A program made the translations under genes and the position numbers. From Shewanella canadensis (GTDB lineage: Bacteria; Pseudomonadota; Gammaproteobacteria; Enterobacterales; Shewanellaceae): a stretch of DNA of 64,000 nt. Numbering within the stretch: position 1 is the stretch's first letter; every line of letters begins with the position of its first letter. Below are positions 40,201-48,411 of the stretch, piece by piece. The stretch lies in assembly GCF_003966225.1 (NCBI RefSeq), contig NZ_RXNU01000001.1:1-64000 (forward strand), in the 5' to 3' direction. The notes beneath the pieces were generated by a model. It ran no database searches, was not told the origin of the DNA, and worked only from the letters and a program-made list of their open reading frames with translations.

Positions 40201-40285
40201 CTTGTGTCGGTGTCGCGGTGTCGTCACCATCACTTCCACCGCACGCGGTGATCAGAAAGGTGATCATTAATAACAGGTATCTCAT
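37280..40285 (-). CDS. Large lipoprotein built of nine Ig-like repeats
   Basis: A short signal peptide ends in a lipobox (LITAC, Cys15) followed by GGSDGDD, so the protein is probably lipid-anchored at the cell envelope. Residues about 35-860 consist of nine diverged repeats of roughly 90 residues. Each has a TDDGGXNYXX-type turn, a short XFXVTVXKA strand and a VVXIXXXXGXXXXXGXG motif, as in bacterial Ig-like or cadherin-like folds. The last 130 residues form a different domain with four cysteines (in VCQEPASLVGC, SHCPDG and RYECPG). No enzymatic motif is seen. I infer a structural, adhesive or partner-binding role; the family name is not certain. No paralogue is present in the window. Confidence 0.82.
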   Translation of the reverse strand: MRYLLLMITFLITACGGSDGDDTATPTQEKLTHPGLIAPDIRADYSPSGSLTPVVNGSLGSISFTLADGAANDVVRVNQNSLTLLNVGQTKLIVTDSGNSQYKATSRSLNVTVDKASRDPLLTNNYSYSYTAGAIHQVSVSGAKGQLLYELSADYPDDVVKIDITGSLIVWGEGLTQVTVKDDGGRNYQSSESQFSITVEAADSQFASYRDITNKPLVFGGTLLPIYSGSPSSEISFAIAENANQDVVQIHPITGVMNIRGAGETEIVVSQTAEDNHQDIAKQTFKVSINKADNTGLKTSALTIPYGFDDEPRLQATGAQGTLTFEIVDGESTDVINFINSETGQYSFSGIGETKVKITDAGNRNYLSKTIVTTVKVERVQSASLSSVDLESSYQENKMISAQVASRQGKLSFSLATGSATDVVSIDAQSGDMTVLKPGKAEISVTDDGDPFYIPQTTSFFVTINKLTNDQFSVDDSRVNNVANNTVFTPNPRNNQGPVTYMISAQSKANVLTQDPTTKVITLTGAGRGWITATDHGNDYYLSQTTDFYIDVNYAAGTLLADPIRTNFVADKVVSLPISGVVGQLSYTLDNGQPGDVVDINLVDRTVTIKNAGHTNYIITDSGNGAIASRKIYLPITVEKAATNVNLGLNSTLVDTIYEEDKQLTSPAVSGTATESSIKYFVDYSDRQVVTADSSSGALTIQGAGSAEVQVTEVSRNFEDTIRSFTVNVGKARHPGLTIAKQVPGASYYPGLEMAPAELGNQFGTLSYKFKHTEKPEVYDLSQNGTLRILQYPGSRGNNYVYITVTDDGGDNYLPDSIDYFTQVSPIEERSGEQSVLTFDGTELSIISLIDVAAGDMTYFSAFDTRSEAETMGDNLQKSGGYTTKTVSVCQEPASLVGCALMTVRLQNTSHCPDGSKIAYPVGAKIRYECPGLRQPTNSEVTVSFDKKDAFNASLSAGTYQAIEPITLVHFAKPYRAGGVIEMGDIQARAWWLIKVNLTVN

Positions 40286-40590
40286 CGGGCCCCCAGCCAG
40301 CTTTAAAGGCGTTGGAGTATACGCAGATGAAAAGTCTGTAACAATGGTGCTTTATAGTGTTTTGATGATGTTGCTTTGGTTTGTATTTGGTTATTGTAAT
40401 GGTTATGCAACTTTAAGAGGTATTTTTATTACTGCTTTGCTCTAGCCCTTAAAAAATAAAGCACCTAATAACAGCAAGGTTATTAGGTGCTTTTTTATGC
40501 AGTAAGAGTGCATGCTATGATTAGCGTGATCTCTGCCTCGTTTTAAGTCAATTACCTCTTAATAGGTATTACCCCTCCCGTGGGTAGGTA
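40286..40590. other. Gap between the repeat lipoprotein and purD
   Basis: This gap holds a terminator (listed separately) and a possible 33-codon plus-strand frame (40344-40445) encoding a hydrophobic peptide, which I do not call as a gene because its ribosome site is weak. GTGGGTAGGTATTA-like sequence near 40575 repeats a short piece of the preceding AGGTATTACCC. Confidence 0.4.
40458..40496. terminator. Bidirectional terminator after purD
   Basis: AAAGCACCTAATAAC and GTTATTAGGTGCTTT form a perfect 15-bp stem with a 6-base loop. T-runs follow on both strands, so it terminates purHD on the minus strand and could end any plus-strand transcript. Confidence 0.9.
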
Positions 40591-41883
40591 TTAACTCTCC
40601 CGTGAGATAGCGCGGTAGGCTATATCGGTACGGAAGTAGACATCATCCCAGTGGATCTTATCGACGAGTCCATATGCGGCTTGTTGTGCCTCAGTGACGT
40701 TGTTACCCAGAGCGGTGGCACACAGTACGCGACCACCATTGGTTACTACGCGAGCCTCTTTCATGCAGGTACCGGCATGGAAGACCTTAGCGTCATTGTT
40801 ACCGAGATCTAAGCCATCGATAACATCGTGCTTTCGGTATGCTTCAGGGTATCCACCGGCAGCGAGTACAACACCTACGGCCGCGCGCTTATCGAATTCG
40901 GCAGTGACCTTATCTAACTCGCCACGGGTGGCAGCCAGGCAAAGCTCAACTAAGTCAGATTTCAGGCGCATCATGATCGGTTGAGTCTCAGGGTCGCCGA
41001 AACGGCAGTTGTACTCTAATACCTTAGCACTGCCATCGGGTGAGATCATCAAGCCCGCATAAAGGAAGCCGGTATAGACATTACCTTCTGCTGCCATGCC
41101 ATCGACTGTTGGGCGGATAACGTTATTAATAGTCCAGTCATGTACGGCTTGTGTAACTACCGGAGCGGGTGAATAGGCACCCATGCCGCCGGTGTTTGGG
41201 CCATGATCGCCATTATCACGGGCTTTATGATCTTGGCTGGTGGCCATAGCGAGAATATGTTTACCATCGACCATGACAATAAAGCTGGCTTCTTCACCCT
41301 TAAGAAACTCTTCGATAACGACGCGAGAACCGGCTTCGCCAAATTTATTGCCAGCCAACATATCTTCGATAGCCGCGTCTGCTGCTGCCTGATCTTCGGC
41401 AATGATCACCCCTTTACCTGCGGCAAGGCCATCGGCCTTAATTACGATAGGGAAACCTGTCATGGCTGTCACTTCTGTCACGTAGGCTTTAGCTGGCGCG
41501 ATTTCGGTGAAATTAGAATAGGCTGCAGTTGGAATGTTATGACGGGCTAAGAAATCTTTTGTGAAGGCTTTAGAAGATTCCAGCTGTGCCGCACCTTGGG
41601 TTGGGCCAAAAATAGGCAAATCCGCTTCATTGAAAGCATCGACAACGCCTAGTGCCAACGGGACTTCAGGGCCGACAATGGTGATCTCAATGGCTTTCTC
41701 TTGCGCAAAGGCGACTAACGCTGAGATCTCTTCTACATTAATGGCCACATTTTCTAATTTTGGCTCCAGAGATGTGCCAGCATTACCCGGGGCTACAAAG
41801 ACTTTTTCGACCTGTGCAGACTGCGCCGCTTTCCATGCCAATGCATGTTCACGACCGCCGCCACCTATGACTAATACATTCAT
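40591..41883 (-). CDS. purD: Phosphoribosylamine-glycine ligase
   Basis: This ATP-grasp enzyme joins glycine to phosphoribosylamine in purine synthesis (step 2). The N-terminal MNVLVIGGGGREHALAWK is the family signature; later landmarks are DGLAAGKGV, the HKARDNGDHGPNTGGMGAYSPAP segment and NCRFGDPETQP. The length (430 residues) equals the E. coli enzyme. It follows purH on the same strand with an 81-base gap and is followed by a terminator, giving the usual purHD operon. Confidence 0.97.
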   Translation of the reverse strand: MNVLVIGGGGREHALAWKAAQSAQVEKVFVAPGNAGTSLEPKLENVAINVEEISALVAFAQEKAIEITIVGPEVPLALGVVDAFNEADLPIFGPTQGAAQLESSKAFTKDFLARHNIPTAAYSNFTEIAPAKAYVTEVTAMTGFPIVIKADGLAAGKGVIIAEDQAAADAAIEDMLAGNKFGEAGSRVVIEEFLKGEEASFIVMVDGKHILAMATSQDHKARDNGDHGPNTGGMGAYSPAPVVTQAVHDWTINNVIRPTVDGMAAEGNVYTGFLYAGLMISPDGSAKVLEYNCRFGDPETQPIMMRLKSDLVELCLAATRGELDKVTAEFDKRAAVGVVLAAGGYPEAYRKHDVIDGLDLGNNDAKVFHAGTCMKEARVVTNGGRVLCATALGNNVTEAQQAAYGLVDKIHWDDVYFRTDIAYRAISRES

Positions 41884-41964
41884 TTTTTTATCCTTAAAGA
41901 AGTTCTTAGGATCGAGGAGCTAGGAACTAGGAACTAAACCCTAGAACCTAGTTCCTTCTTATCA

Positions 41965-43569
41965 TTAATGACGGAAGTGACGCATTCCGGTGAATACCAT
42001 CGCCATGCCGTGCTCATCTGCAGCGGCAATGATCTCTTCATCACGAATCGAACCGCCAGGCTGGATGATACAGCTGATACCCGCAGCAGCCGCTGCATCG
42101 ATACCATCACGGAATGGGAAGAAGGCATCGGACGCCATGACTGAATCCTGAACTTCCAGCCCTTCATCGGCAGCCTTAATGCCAGCCACCTTAGCGCTGT
42201 ATACGCGACTCATCTGGCCTGCACCCACCCCGATAGTCATGCTGTTTTTAGCGTAAACGATGGCGTTTGATTTAACGAACTTAGCCACTTTCCAGCAGAA
42301 CATCAGATCTTTCATCTCGGCTGCGGTGGGTTGACGCTTTGAAACCACTTTCACGTCATCCATGCTGACCATACCTTGGTCTCTGTCTTGCAGCAGCAGT
42401 CCACCGTTGACGCGCTTATAATCTAAGCTAGTGGTCTTAGTGTTCCACTCGCCACACTCGAGAAGACGAAGGTTGGCTTTTGCAGCCACGATATCGCGAG
42501 CGGCTTGGCTCACTTTCGGTGCGATGATGACCTCGACAAATTGGCGTTCAACGATTGCGCTGGCTGTCGCCGCATCTAATTCACCATTGAAAGCGATGAT
42601 GCCACCGAAGGCCGAGGTCGGATCGGTTTTAAAAGCACGGTTATAGGCATCGAGAAGATCACTGCCTATAGCCACGCCACATGGGTTAGCATGCTTAACG
42701 ATGACACAAGCGGGTTCGCTGAACTCTTTCACGCACTCTAGTGCGGAATCGGTATCGGCGATGTTGTTGTAAGACAATGCCTTACCCTGTAGCTGAATGG
42801 CGCTAGCGACAGAAGCTTCATCGCCCTGGCCGTTAAGAGAGGGGGAGTCGACATAGAAAGCCGCTGTCTGGTGGCTGTTTTCGCCGTAACGCAGATCTTG
42901 TTTCTTCACCAGCTGAGTATTGTAGGTGCGAGGGAACTTAGAGTCGGCATGGCACTCATCTTTACTGTGTGCCGGTACCTGAGTGCCGAAGTAATTCGCA
43001 ATCATGCCGTCATAAGCTGCGGTGTGCTCGAACGCGGCGATAGCTAAATCGAAGCGAGTCTCCAGCGTCGTGCTGCCTTCATTAGCATTCATCTCAGCAA
43101 TAACGCGGTCGTAATCACTCGCGTTAACTATGATGGTGGTGTCTTTATGGTTTTTCGCCGTAGAGCGAACCATAGTTGGACCGCCGATATCGATATTTTC
43201 GACTGCATCGGCCAAAGTACAACCCTCTTTCGCCACAGTCTCTGCGAATGGATACAGGTTGACGGCAACCAGGTCGATAGGCTTGATGTTGTTTTGTTCC
43301 ATGACGAGTTCGTCGATACCGCGGCGCGCTAAGATACCGCCATGCACTTTAGGGTGCAGGGTCTTAACACGACCATCCATAATTTCAGGATGTCCGGTAT
43401 GATCCGATACTTCAATGACAGGCACACCGTTATCAGCCAAAAGGCGGGCGGTGCCACCAGTAGATAGCAGTTCTACGCCTTGAGCGTGTAGAGATTTTGC
43501 AAACTCAAGGATTCCGGTTTTATCTGAAACGCTTAACAGCGCGCGACGAATGGGTCTGGCATTATTCAT
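41965..43569 (-). CDS. purH: Bifunctional AICAR formyltransferase / IMP cyclohydrolase
   Basis: It performs the last two steps of IMP synthesis. The N-terminal IMP cyclohydrolase domain (about 1-200, starting [13 protein letters not shown], with GGTARLL and [13 protein letters not shown]) precedes the AICAR transformylase domain, where the [10 protein letters not shown] motif supplies the catalytic Lys-His pair. The C-terminus has the conserved DAFFPFRDG and GGSIRDEE segments. The length (534 residues) fits. It is the first gene of purHD. A weak PurR-like sequence lies about 220 bases upstream (see findings). Confidence 0.97.
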   Translation of the reverse strand: MNNARPIRRALLSVSDKTGILEFAKSLHAQGVELLSTGGTARLLADNGVPVIEVSDHTGHPEIMDGRVKTLHPKVHGGILARRGIDELVMEQNNIKPIDLVAVNLYPFAETVAKEGCTLADAVENIDIGGPTMVRSTAKNHKDTTIIVNASDYDRVIAEMNANEGSTTLETRFDLAIAAFEHTAAYDGMIANYFGTQVPAHSKDECHADSKFPRTYNTQLVKKQDLRYGENSHQTAAFYVDSPSLNGQGDEASVASAIQLQGKALSYNNIADTDSALECVKEFSEPACVIVKHANPCGVAIGSDLLDAYNRAFKTDPTSAFGGIIAFNGELDAATASAIVERQFVEVIIAPKVSQAARDIVAAKANLRLLECGEWNTKTTSLDYKRVNGGLLLQDRDQGMVSMDDVKVVSKRQPTAAEMKDLMFCWKVAKFVKSNAIVYAKNSMTIGVGAGQMSRVYSAKVAGIKAADEGLEVQDSVMASDAFFPFRDGIDAAAAAGISCIIQPGGSIRDEEIIAAADEHGMAMVFTGMRHFRH

Positions 43570-43897
43570 TTTGGGTACAGGGTCCAGTAGTTATTTTTAA
43601 GGATCTTTCGGAAAACAGAACAGCATAATAAATTGTAATGCTTAACCGTTTTCCAAAAGTCCCTCAACTCTAGCTTCTTTAGTCGCTCCCGTTTCGTAGC
43701 GCGCGTATTTTAACGTAAAAAGTATCCCTAGGCTTTTTTTTTCTGCACGATTTCACAATACGCTTTTGCGAACAACGCCCTCAGATAACGGAAGCGTTTC
43801 GAAGTTGTGTTGTTTATGAAAGTGGCTAATTTGTGCTGCGCTTCACACTCTGTTTATTAAAAAGGGTTATTGAGTCTTTTTTATCGCACCATAACCC
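43570..43897. other. Intergenic region between divergent purH and the zntR-like gene
   Basis: It should contain the leftward purHD promoter. A loose PurR-like sequence, ACGGAAGCGTTTCGAA, is at 43788-43803. No gene is seen. Confidence 0.4.
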
Positions 43898-43929
43898 TTG
43901 ACCTTGGATTTAACTCCAAGGTTTATACT
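43898..43929 (+). promoter_or_regulatory. MerR-family promoter with ZntR-type operator
   Basis: TTGACC (43898-43903) and TATACT (43924-43929) are separated by 20 bases, the overlong spacing that MerR-type activators require. The spacer is filled by an 8-bp dyad ACCTTGGA-N6-TCCAAGGT at 43901-43922, close to the zntA operator pattern. It lies 45 bases before the regulator gene, indicating metal-induced autoregulation of the regulator-permease operon. Confidence 0.88.
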
Positions 43930-43973
43930 CTGTAATATTCAAGGCTCATAGTGGTCATAGATAAGGGCGATAT

Positions 43974-44453
43974 ATGTATCGAATTGGCGAGCTGGCTAAG
44001 CTATGTGAAGTGAAGGCCGACACATTACGATTTTATGAAAAACATGGCTTGTTGGCACCTTCCTCACGCAGTGACTCGGGTTACCGTTTATACAGTGAGA
44101 GTGATGCGGAGCGATTGCGTTTTATATTAAGAGCCAAGGCGGTCGGCTTTACCTTAGCCGAGATCACCGAACTTCTTTCTATAGAGTTAGACAAATCCAA
44201 CTGGGCATGCGCCGATGTTAAAGGCTTGGTGGATAGCAAGTTGGCTCAAGTGAATGAAAAAATTTCCGAGCTAAACCACTTTCAAGTGTCACTACAGCGT
44301 CTGTCGGATGCCTGTTGTGGAGGGCCTGAGAGTGCCGAGCATTGCTCTATCTTAGAAGCGTTAGAGTCAAATACCGATAACATTAAGTGTGAAAATCACG
44401 CTCATCATCATGATAAATCACAGTATACAAAAAATTGTCAGAATAAGGGTTAG
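43974..44453 (+). CDS. zntR: Zinc-type MerR-family regulator (ZntR-like)
   Basis: This is a metal-sensing transcription activator. The N-terminal MerR helix-turn-helix (MYRIGELAKLCEVKADTLRFYEKHGLL) is followed by the dimer helix and a metal-binding loop. Cys79, Cys114, Cys115 and Cys124 fall at exactly the E. coli ZntR positions. E. coli His119 is Glu119 here, with a His next to Cys124. The C-terminal tail is longer and His-rich (HAHHHDK) with a further Cys139. The permease starts 2 bases after its stop. Zinc-group metals are the expected inducers by family; selectivity may differ because of the His change. Confidence 0.9.
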   Translation: MYRIGELAKLCEVKADTLRFYEKHGLLAPSSRSDSGYRLYSESDAERLRFILRAKAVGFTLAEITELLSIELDKSNWACADVKGLVDSKLAQVNEKISELNHFQVSLQRLSDACCGGPESAEHCSILEALESNTDNIKCENHAHHHDKSQYTKNCQNKG

Positions 44454-44455
44454 GT

Positions 44456-45745
44456 ATGTTGTTAGCGAATTTTATGGACCTGTTTTTAGATTCAGCCCCC
44501 TGGTTATTGCTGGGTCTCGTATTAGCAGGCATGCTGAAAATGTTTGTGCCAATGGCATGGATGCAAAAACAGCTCGGCGGCCATGGGTTTAAAGCTACGG
44601 TAAAAGCTGCGGTACTGGGTGCACCTCTGCCTTTATGCTCCTGCGGAGTTATTCCGGCTGCGGTTGGCTTGAGACGATCCGGTGCTTCTAAAGCCGCGAC
44701 AACCTCATTCTTAGTCTCCACTCCCGAGACCGGTGTCGATTCGGTGACCGTATCTTATGTATTGCTTGGCCCTTTCATGGCAATAGCCAGGCCTATTGCG
44801 GCTGTCATCAGCGCGATAGTGGCAGGCCTGCTGGTTGGGCGAGATGATGATACTCCTGCGGAAATTCAACCAAAAGTAAAAGAAAGCGGTGAGGGGAGTG
44901 AATCTTGCTGTGGCAGCAAGACAAAAGCTAAGGAGCCTGAAGTTTCATCTTGCTGTAGCAGTAAGTCAAAAGTTGAGGAGCCTGAAGTTTCATCTTGTTG
45001 TAGCAGTAAGGTAAAAGCTGAGGAGCCTGAACTTTCAACTTGTTGTAGCAGTAAGACAAAAGCTGAGGAGCCCAAAGCTTCATGCTGTAGTTCACAAAAG
45101 AGTGAAGCTAGTGGTGAAAGTGAAAGCTGCTGTGAATCGACCAAAGATGTTGCTACTGAGCTAAAAGGAACCTCTGTTATCAGTCGTATCGGTAAGGGGT
45201 TACACTTTGCTGCAACGGATCTGGTACGTGATATCACGGTATGGTTATTAATCGGGTTATTTTTTGCCGCGTTAGTACAGACCTATGTGCCGGGTGATTT
45301 TATGGTTAAGTGGGGGGATGGTATCTTAGCTATGTTGGTGATGGTACTTATCTCTATTCCTATGTATATCTGCGCCACGGCTTCGACGCCTATTGCTGCA
45401 GGCTTACTGTTGGCGGGCGTATCCCCCGGTGCTGTATTGGTGTTTATGCTCGCGGGCCCGGCTACCAATATCGCCACCTTAGGCGTCGTGACTAAAGAGC
45501 TTGGGAAACGAGCGCTATTTGGTTATCTCGGTGGGGTATTGGGTGTCGCACTTGTCTCTGGTATTTTGGTGAATTATCTAGTCGATACCTTTGGCTTTGA
45601 AGTTATGCCGCAAATTGGTGAGCAACATAATCTCTTGCCATCTGTCGTGGTTTACACCTCTGGTGTCGTGCTGGCGATATTGATGTTGAAAGTACTGCTT
45701 GAGAAGCTTCCTAAGAACTGGTGGCGCAGAGATTGCTGTTCTTAG
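44456..45745 (+). CDS. SO_0444-family Cu/Zn efflux permease
   Basis: This membrane permease has two homologous halves. The first (about residues 1-130) has the conserved GAPLPLCSCGVIPAAVGLRRSGASKAA region; the second (about 245-425) has MYICATASTPIAAGLLLAG and a matching SPGAVLVFMLAGPATNIAT segment. The halves are joined by a long soluble linker (about 135-235) rich in Cys pairs. NCBI-type annotation names this family after S. oneidensis SO_0444 as a Cu/Zn efflux transporter; I recognise it from motifs and from the same neighbours (purH, MerR gene). It is translated 2 bases after the regulator and so is induced with it. An intrinsic terminator follows. Confidence 0.9.
   Translation: MLLANFMDLFLDSAPWLLLGLVLAGMLKMFVPMAWMQKQLGGHGFKATVKAAVLGAPLPLCSCGVIPAAVGLRRSGASKAATTSFLVSTPETGVDSVTVSYVLLGPFMAIARPIAAVISAIVAGLLVGRDDDTPAEIQPKVKESGEGSESCCGSKTKAKEPEVSSCCSSKSKVEEPEVSSCCSSKVKAEEPELSTCCSSKTKAEEPKASCCSSQKSEASGESESCCESTKDVATELKGTSVISRIGKGLHFAATDLVRDITVWLLIGLFFAALVQTYVPGDFMVKWGDGILAMLVMVLISIPMYICATASTPIAAGLLLAGVSPGAVLVFMLAGPATNIATLGVVTKELGKRALFGYLGGVLGVALVSGILVNYLVDTFGFEVMPQIGEQHNLLPSVVVYTSGVVLAILMLKVLLEKLPKNWWRRDCCS
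44903..45100 (+). repeat. In-frame 45-bp tandem repeat encoding Cys-pair motifs
   Basis: Within the permease linker, units of about 45 bases start at 44903, 44948, 44993 and 45038, with a truncated unit at 45080. Each encodes SCCSSKXKXEEPEVS or a close variant. A sixth Cys pair (SESCCES) lies shortly after. The run behaves as a metal-binding comb of Cys-Cys pairs separated by charged spacers. Confidence 0.9.
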
Positions 45746-45771
45746 GTTTAAAGTAAAATGTTTTAAAAGAG

Positions 45772-45795
45772 AGGGCCTTTGATAGGCCCTTTTTT
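45772..45795 (+). terminator. Terminator of the zntR-permease operon
   Basis: AGGGCCT and AGGCCCT form a 7-bp stem with a 5-base loop, followed by five further T residues, 27 bases after the permease stop. Confidence 0.88.
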
Positions 45796-46278
45796 ATTGG
45801 TTGCTGGCCTGTCAAAGTTTTTAAAATATGTCCGATGCTTGTGAAAAGTCTGATAGCCGAACTGTCAGATCTCGTTAACTTCAACTTATCGAATTTGATT
45901 CTTGCAATTTACCATTGTGAACCGCAAATACTTAAATCATGAGGTGCTAATGCTGTTTGGTCGTTAAAGTTTTGTAATTCAGCTGGTTAAACAATCTTCT
46001 TGAGCTGGATTAAGCTTGTTTTCAGTGTACGTTAATTGAAACAAGTGTGTTGAATGTTACCCAAGCTTCTCCTCGTTGTTTGGTGGTTTTGTATACACTG
46101 TTTATCTTCATGGGTTAGCTCTTTAGTGTTTAGTTATCACTCTGATTTTTCGGCTCTACTCCTTTGACTCGGCTCAAATTTTCGGCCAGTTTTCAATAAA
46201 TAAATCCCTACAAACGTTAATGTAATTATAGATGGCGACCCGATCGCAATGATAAAAAAAGTAAAATGGGGAGTGGCA
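45796..46278. other. Region upstream of the multiheme cytochrome gene
   Basis: About 480 bases of AT-rich sequence without a gene. It should hold the cytochrome promoter. One CRP-like half site (TTGTGAACC, about 45913) is too degenerate to call, and no c-di-GMP riboswitch signature was found. Confidence 0.4.
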
Positions 46279-48126
46279 ATGAAAGTGTTTAATAAGCGTT
46301 ACCTGGCTTTGGTAGTAGCTGGAACCATAGGTCTAAGTGCCTGTGGCAGTGATGGTGAAGATGGCGAAGACGGAACCACACCGCCACCTCCAACGGTGGA
46401 GAGTTCACAAGTCACTAATGTTGACGTGATCTCTTACGCCCTTGAAGAGGGGCTGGTTCGATTCGAGTTTGAGATCACCAATGAGGAAGGCGTGTTGATC
46501 ACGGGTCTTGGGGAAGCCAGCGCAGAAGTGGCGGCGTTAACCGAGAAAGGGATCCAACGTAGCCGTGACGGCTCAGTGGGTGGCAGTGCCAATACCTCTA
46601 CAGAAGGTGCTAGCCTGACTATGACCGATAATGGACGTTACGAATTTATCGCGCCTATGGCGGCGGTAAATGCGGGCACCGAAGGACTTATTCGTTTAGC
46701 GGTTGGTGGTGGCGATAATATTGCCAAGTCCCGTTACATGGTTGTCGATAAAACTGAAAATATTCATACGACATCGACGGCAACTTGCCAGAGCTGTCAC
46801 GTGGACTTCTTAGCCTCCTCAATTAAACATTCGAGCTATACGGCAATAAATCCTGATGGCGAAACAGACTTGGTTGCCGGCTGTATGGCATGTCATAACC
46901 ATGTCGCTCGCGATGTGGATGATAGCGGTAGCTCATTGAATACCGGCGGCTATGCGAAGAACACCCTGCAAAAGATTGGTCATATTAATCATCAGCAGTT
47001 TGAAACCGGGTTTGCTCCCTCTAATTGTTATACTTGTCATGCAGAGCCCATTACACAAGTATATACAACAGATACTTGCTTAGATTGTCATATCGAAGCT
47101 GGTGTTACTGCACCTGTAAACTTGAACGCTTTTGCCGCCGATCAGGACTTCCGATCTTTGCATACAAAAATGCCACAGCAGCAAACTATCGATGAGGTTC
47201 ACTATACTGTCACCAGCACACCTGAGCTGAAGGGGGAGTTAAGTTGTACGACACTATCGCTTCTCAATACTGCTGGTGAAGAGGAGGTTGCACTTAATAT
47301 TGGTGAGATGGTCGACGCCGGTGAGATAGCGATTAGCATGAGCTTTATGAAGTTCCATGGCAACATAACAGATTCCGCGTCAGGAACTACAAGTTCGACT
47401 GACAATGAAGATGGCAGTCGTGAGTATTGTACGACTTATGTGGCTCCTGATGGAGATGATACAGGTCTGATGGCCCTATCTCGTGTGACTTTTTCACCAA
47501 ATGAAGGTGATCAAGTGATCATTAGCAGCAAATCTGCAGCACTATTTGCCGATGGCAGTGAAGAGGCGCGTCGCTTCAATGTGACAGCTGAGAGTTGTAC
47601 CACTTGCCATAATTCTCATGGTGAGTTTCATAAATCCGGCGGGTTTGCAGATGGCGGGATGAGCTGTTTGTCGTGCCACTATACGGGTAAAGACAGAAGA
47701 GCTGGTTATTCAGGGCCCGGCTTTGGTCCTATGATCCACGGTAAGCACTGGGGTGAGGGCAGTTACAAAATTGTTGATGGTGAAAAAGAATATAACTCAG
47801 CCGCGGCGCTAGATGCCGTTAATTGTGTGGCCTGTCACGATAGTGTGGTAGATCTTTACGAAATGCCAAATCAATATATGCCCTCTAAATCATTTAATGG
47901 TGGATCAGATGGTGTGGTGACGAGTCAAATTACTGCAAACTGCTTTGCGTGCCATAACGATGAGCAGGCAAAGAATCATATGATGAGTAACGGTGGTGAG
48001 ATTAACACACTAACAACAGATCTAGGTGATGAGTGGTATCTGACCCCGACTAATGAATCTTGTGCAACTTGTCATGCCGAGGGTAAGTCTTACGGTATCG
48101 AGAAGTTCCACCAGTTTGAACGTTAG
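46279..48126 (+). CDS. OmcA/MtrC-family multiheme c-type cytochrome lipoprotein (nine CXXCH)
   Basis: I start at the ATG at 46279, with GGGGAG 5 bases upstream; an ATG ten codons earlier lacks a site. The 615-residue product has a signal peptide with a lipobox LSAC (about Cys21), an acidic GSDGEDGEDG linker and an N-terminal beta domain opening like MtrC/OmcA (VTNVDVISYALEEGLVRFEFEI). Nine CXXCH haem motifs are visible: four at residues about 170-275 and five from about 435 to 595. A haem-free beta domain with two other cysteines separates the clusters. MtrC and OmcA have ten haems, five in each cluster, so the first cluster here lacks one. The likely role is electron transfer at the outer surface; no mtrA or mtrB lies nearby. 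Confidence 0.9.
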   Translation: MKVFNKRYLALVVAGTIGLSACGSDGEDGEDGTTPPPPTVESSQVTNVDVISYALEEGLVRFEFEITNEEGVLITGLGEASAEVAALTEKGIQRSRDGSVGGSANTSTEGASLTMTDNGRYEFIAPMAAVNAGTEGLIRLAVGGGDNIAKSRYMVVDKTENIHTTSTATCQSCHVDFLASSIKHSSYTAINPDGETDLVAGCMACHNHVARDVDDSGSSLNTGGYAKNTLQKIGHINHQQFETGFAPSNCYTCHAEPITQVYTTDTCLDCHIEAGVTAPVNLNAFAADQDFRSLHTKMPQQQTIDEVHYTVTSTPELKGELSCTTLSLLNTAGEEEVALNIGEMVDAGEIAISMSFMKFHGNITDSASGTTSSTDNEDGSREYCTTYVAPDGDDTGLMALSRVTFSPNEGDQVIISSKSAALFADGSEEARRFNVTAESCTTCHNSHGEFHKSGGFADGGMSCLSCHYTGKDRRAGYSGPGFGPMIHGKHWGEGSYKIVDGEKEYNSAAALDAVNCVACHDSVVDLYEMPNQYMPSKSFNGGSDGVVTSQITANCFACHNDEQAKNHMMSNGGEINTLTTDLGDEWYLTPTNESCATCHAEGKSYGIEKFHQFER

Positions 48127-48252
48127 ACACAATGGATGTTCATTTGGGTCAGCCCTTCGTCAGATATTGAATTGATACACGGTTACCCTGCAGGCCGCCG
48201 TTTTAAGACACTAGATATCGATGTGACAGACCAGATGAATGTTCGGTTAGCC

Positions 48253-48275
48253 AAGGGCCCTTAGGGGCCCTTTTT
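48253..48275 (+). terminator. Cytochrome gene terminator
   Basis: AAGGGCCC and GGGCCCTT pair around a 4-base loop and are followed by three more T residues, about 125 bases after the cytochrome stop. Confidence 0.85.
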
Positions 48276-48411
48276 GTTGCCTGCAGTTTACATATCTGGC
48301 TGGACAGGACTTGATACTACCAACTTTTTAGATACCCATCTGAAAAATCCGGGAGAGCGGGTGGCGACCAGATAGGTAGTGATGATGGCCACTCAAAACT
48401 AATGCTCTCAA

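Noticed and set aside
40218..40445. 75-codon frame extending the 33-codon peptide upstream
   Set aside because: It overlaps the start of the lipoprotein gene on the other strand; only the short form could be real.
45796..46278. c-di-GMP (GEMM) riboswitch before the cytochrome gene
   Set aside because: The conserved GCAAACC and ACGCAAAG core elements could not be found.
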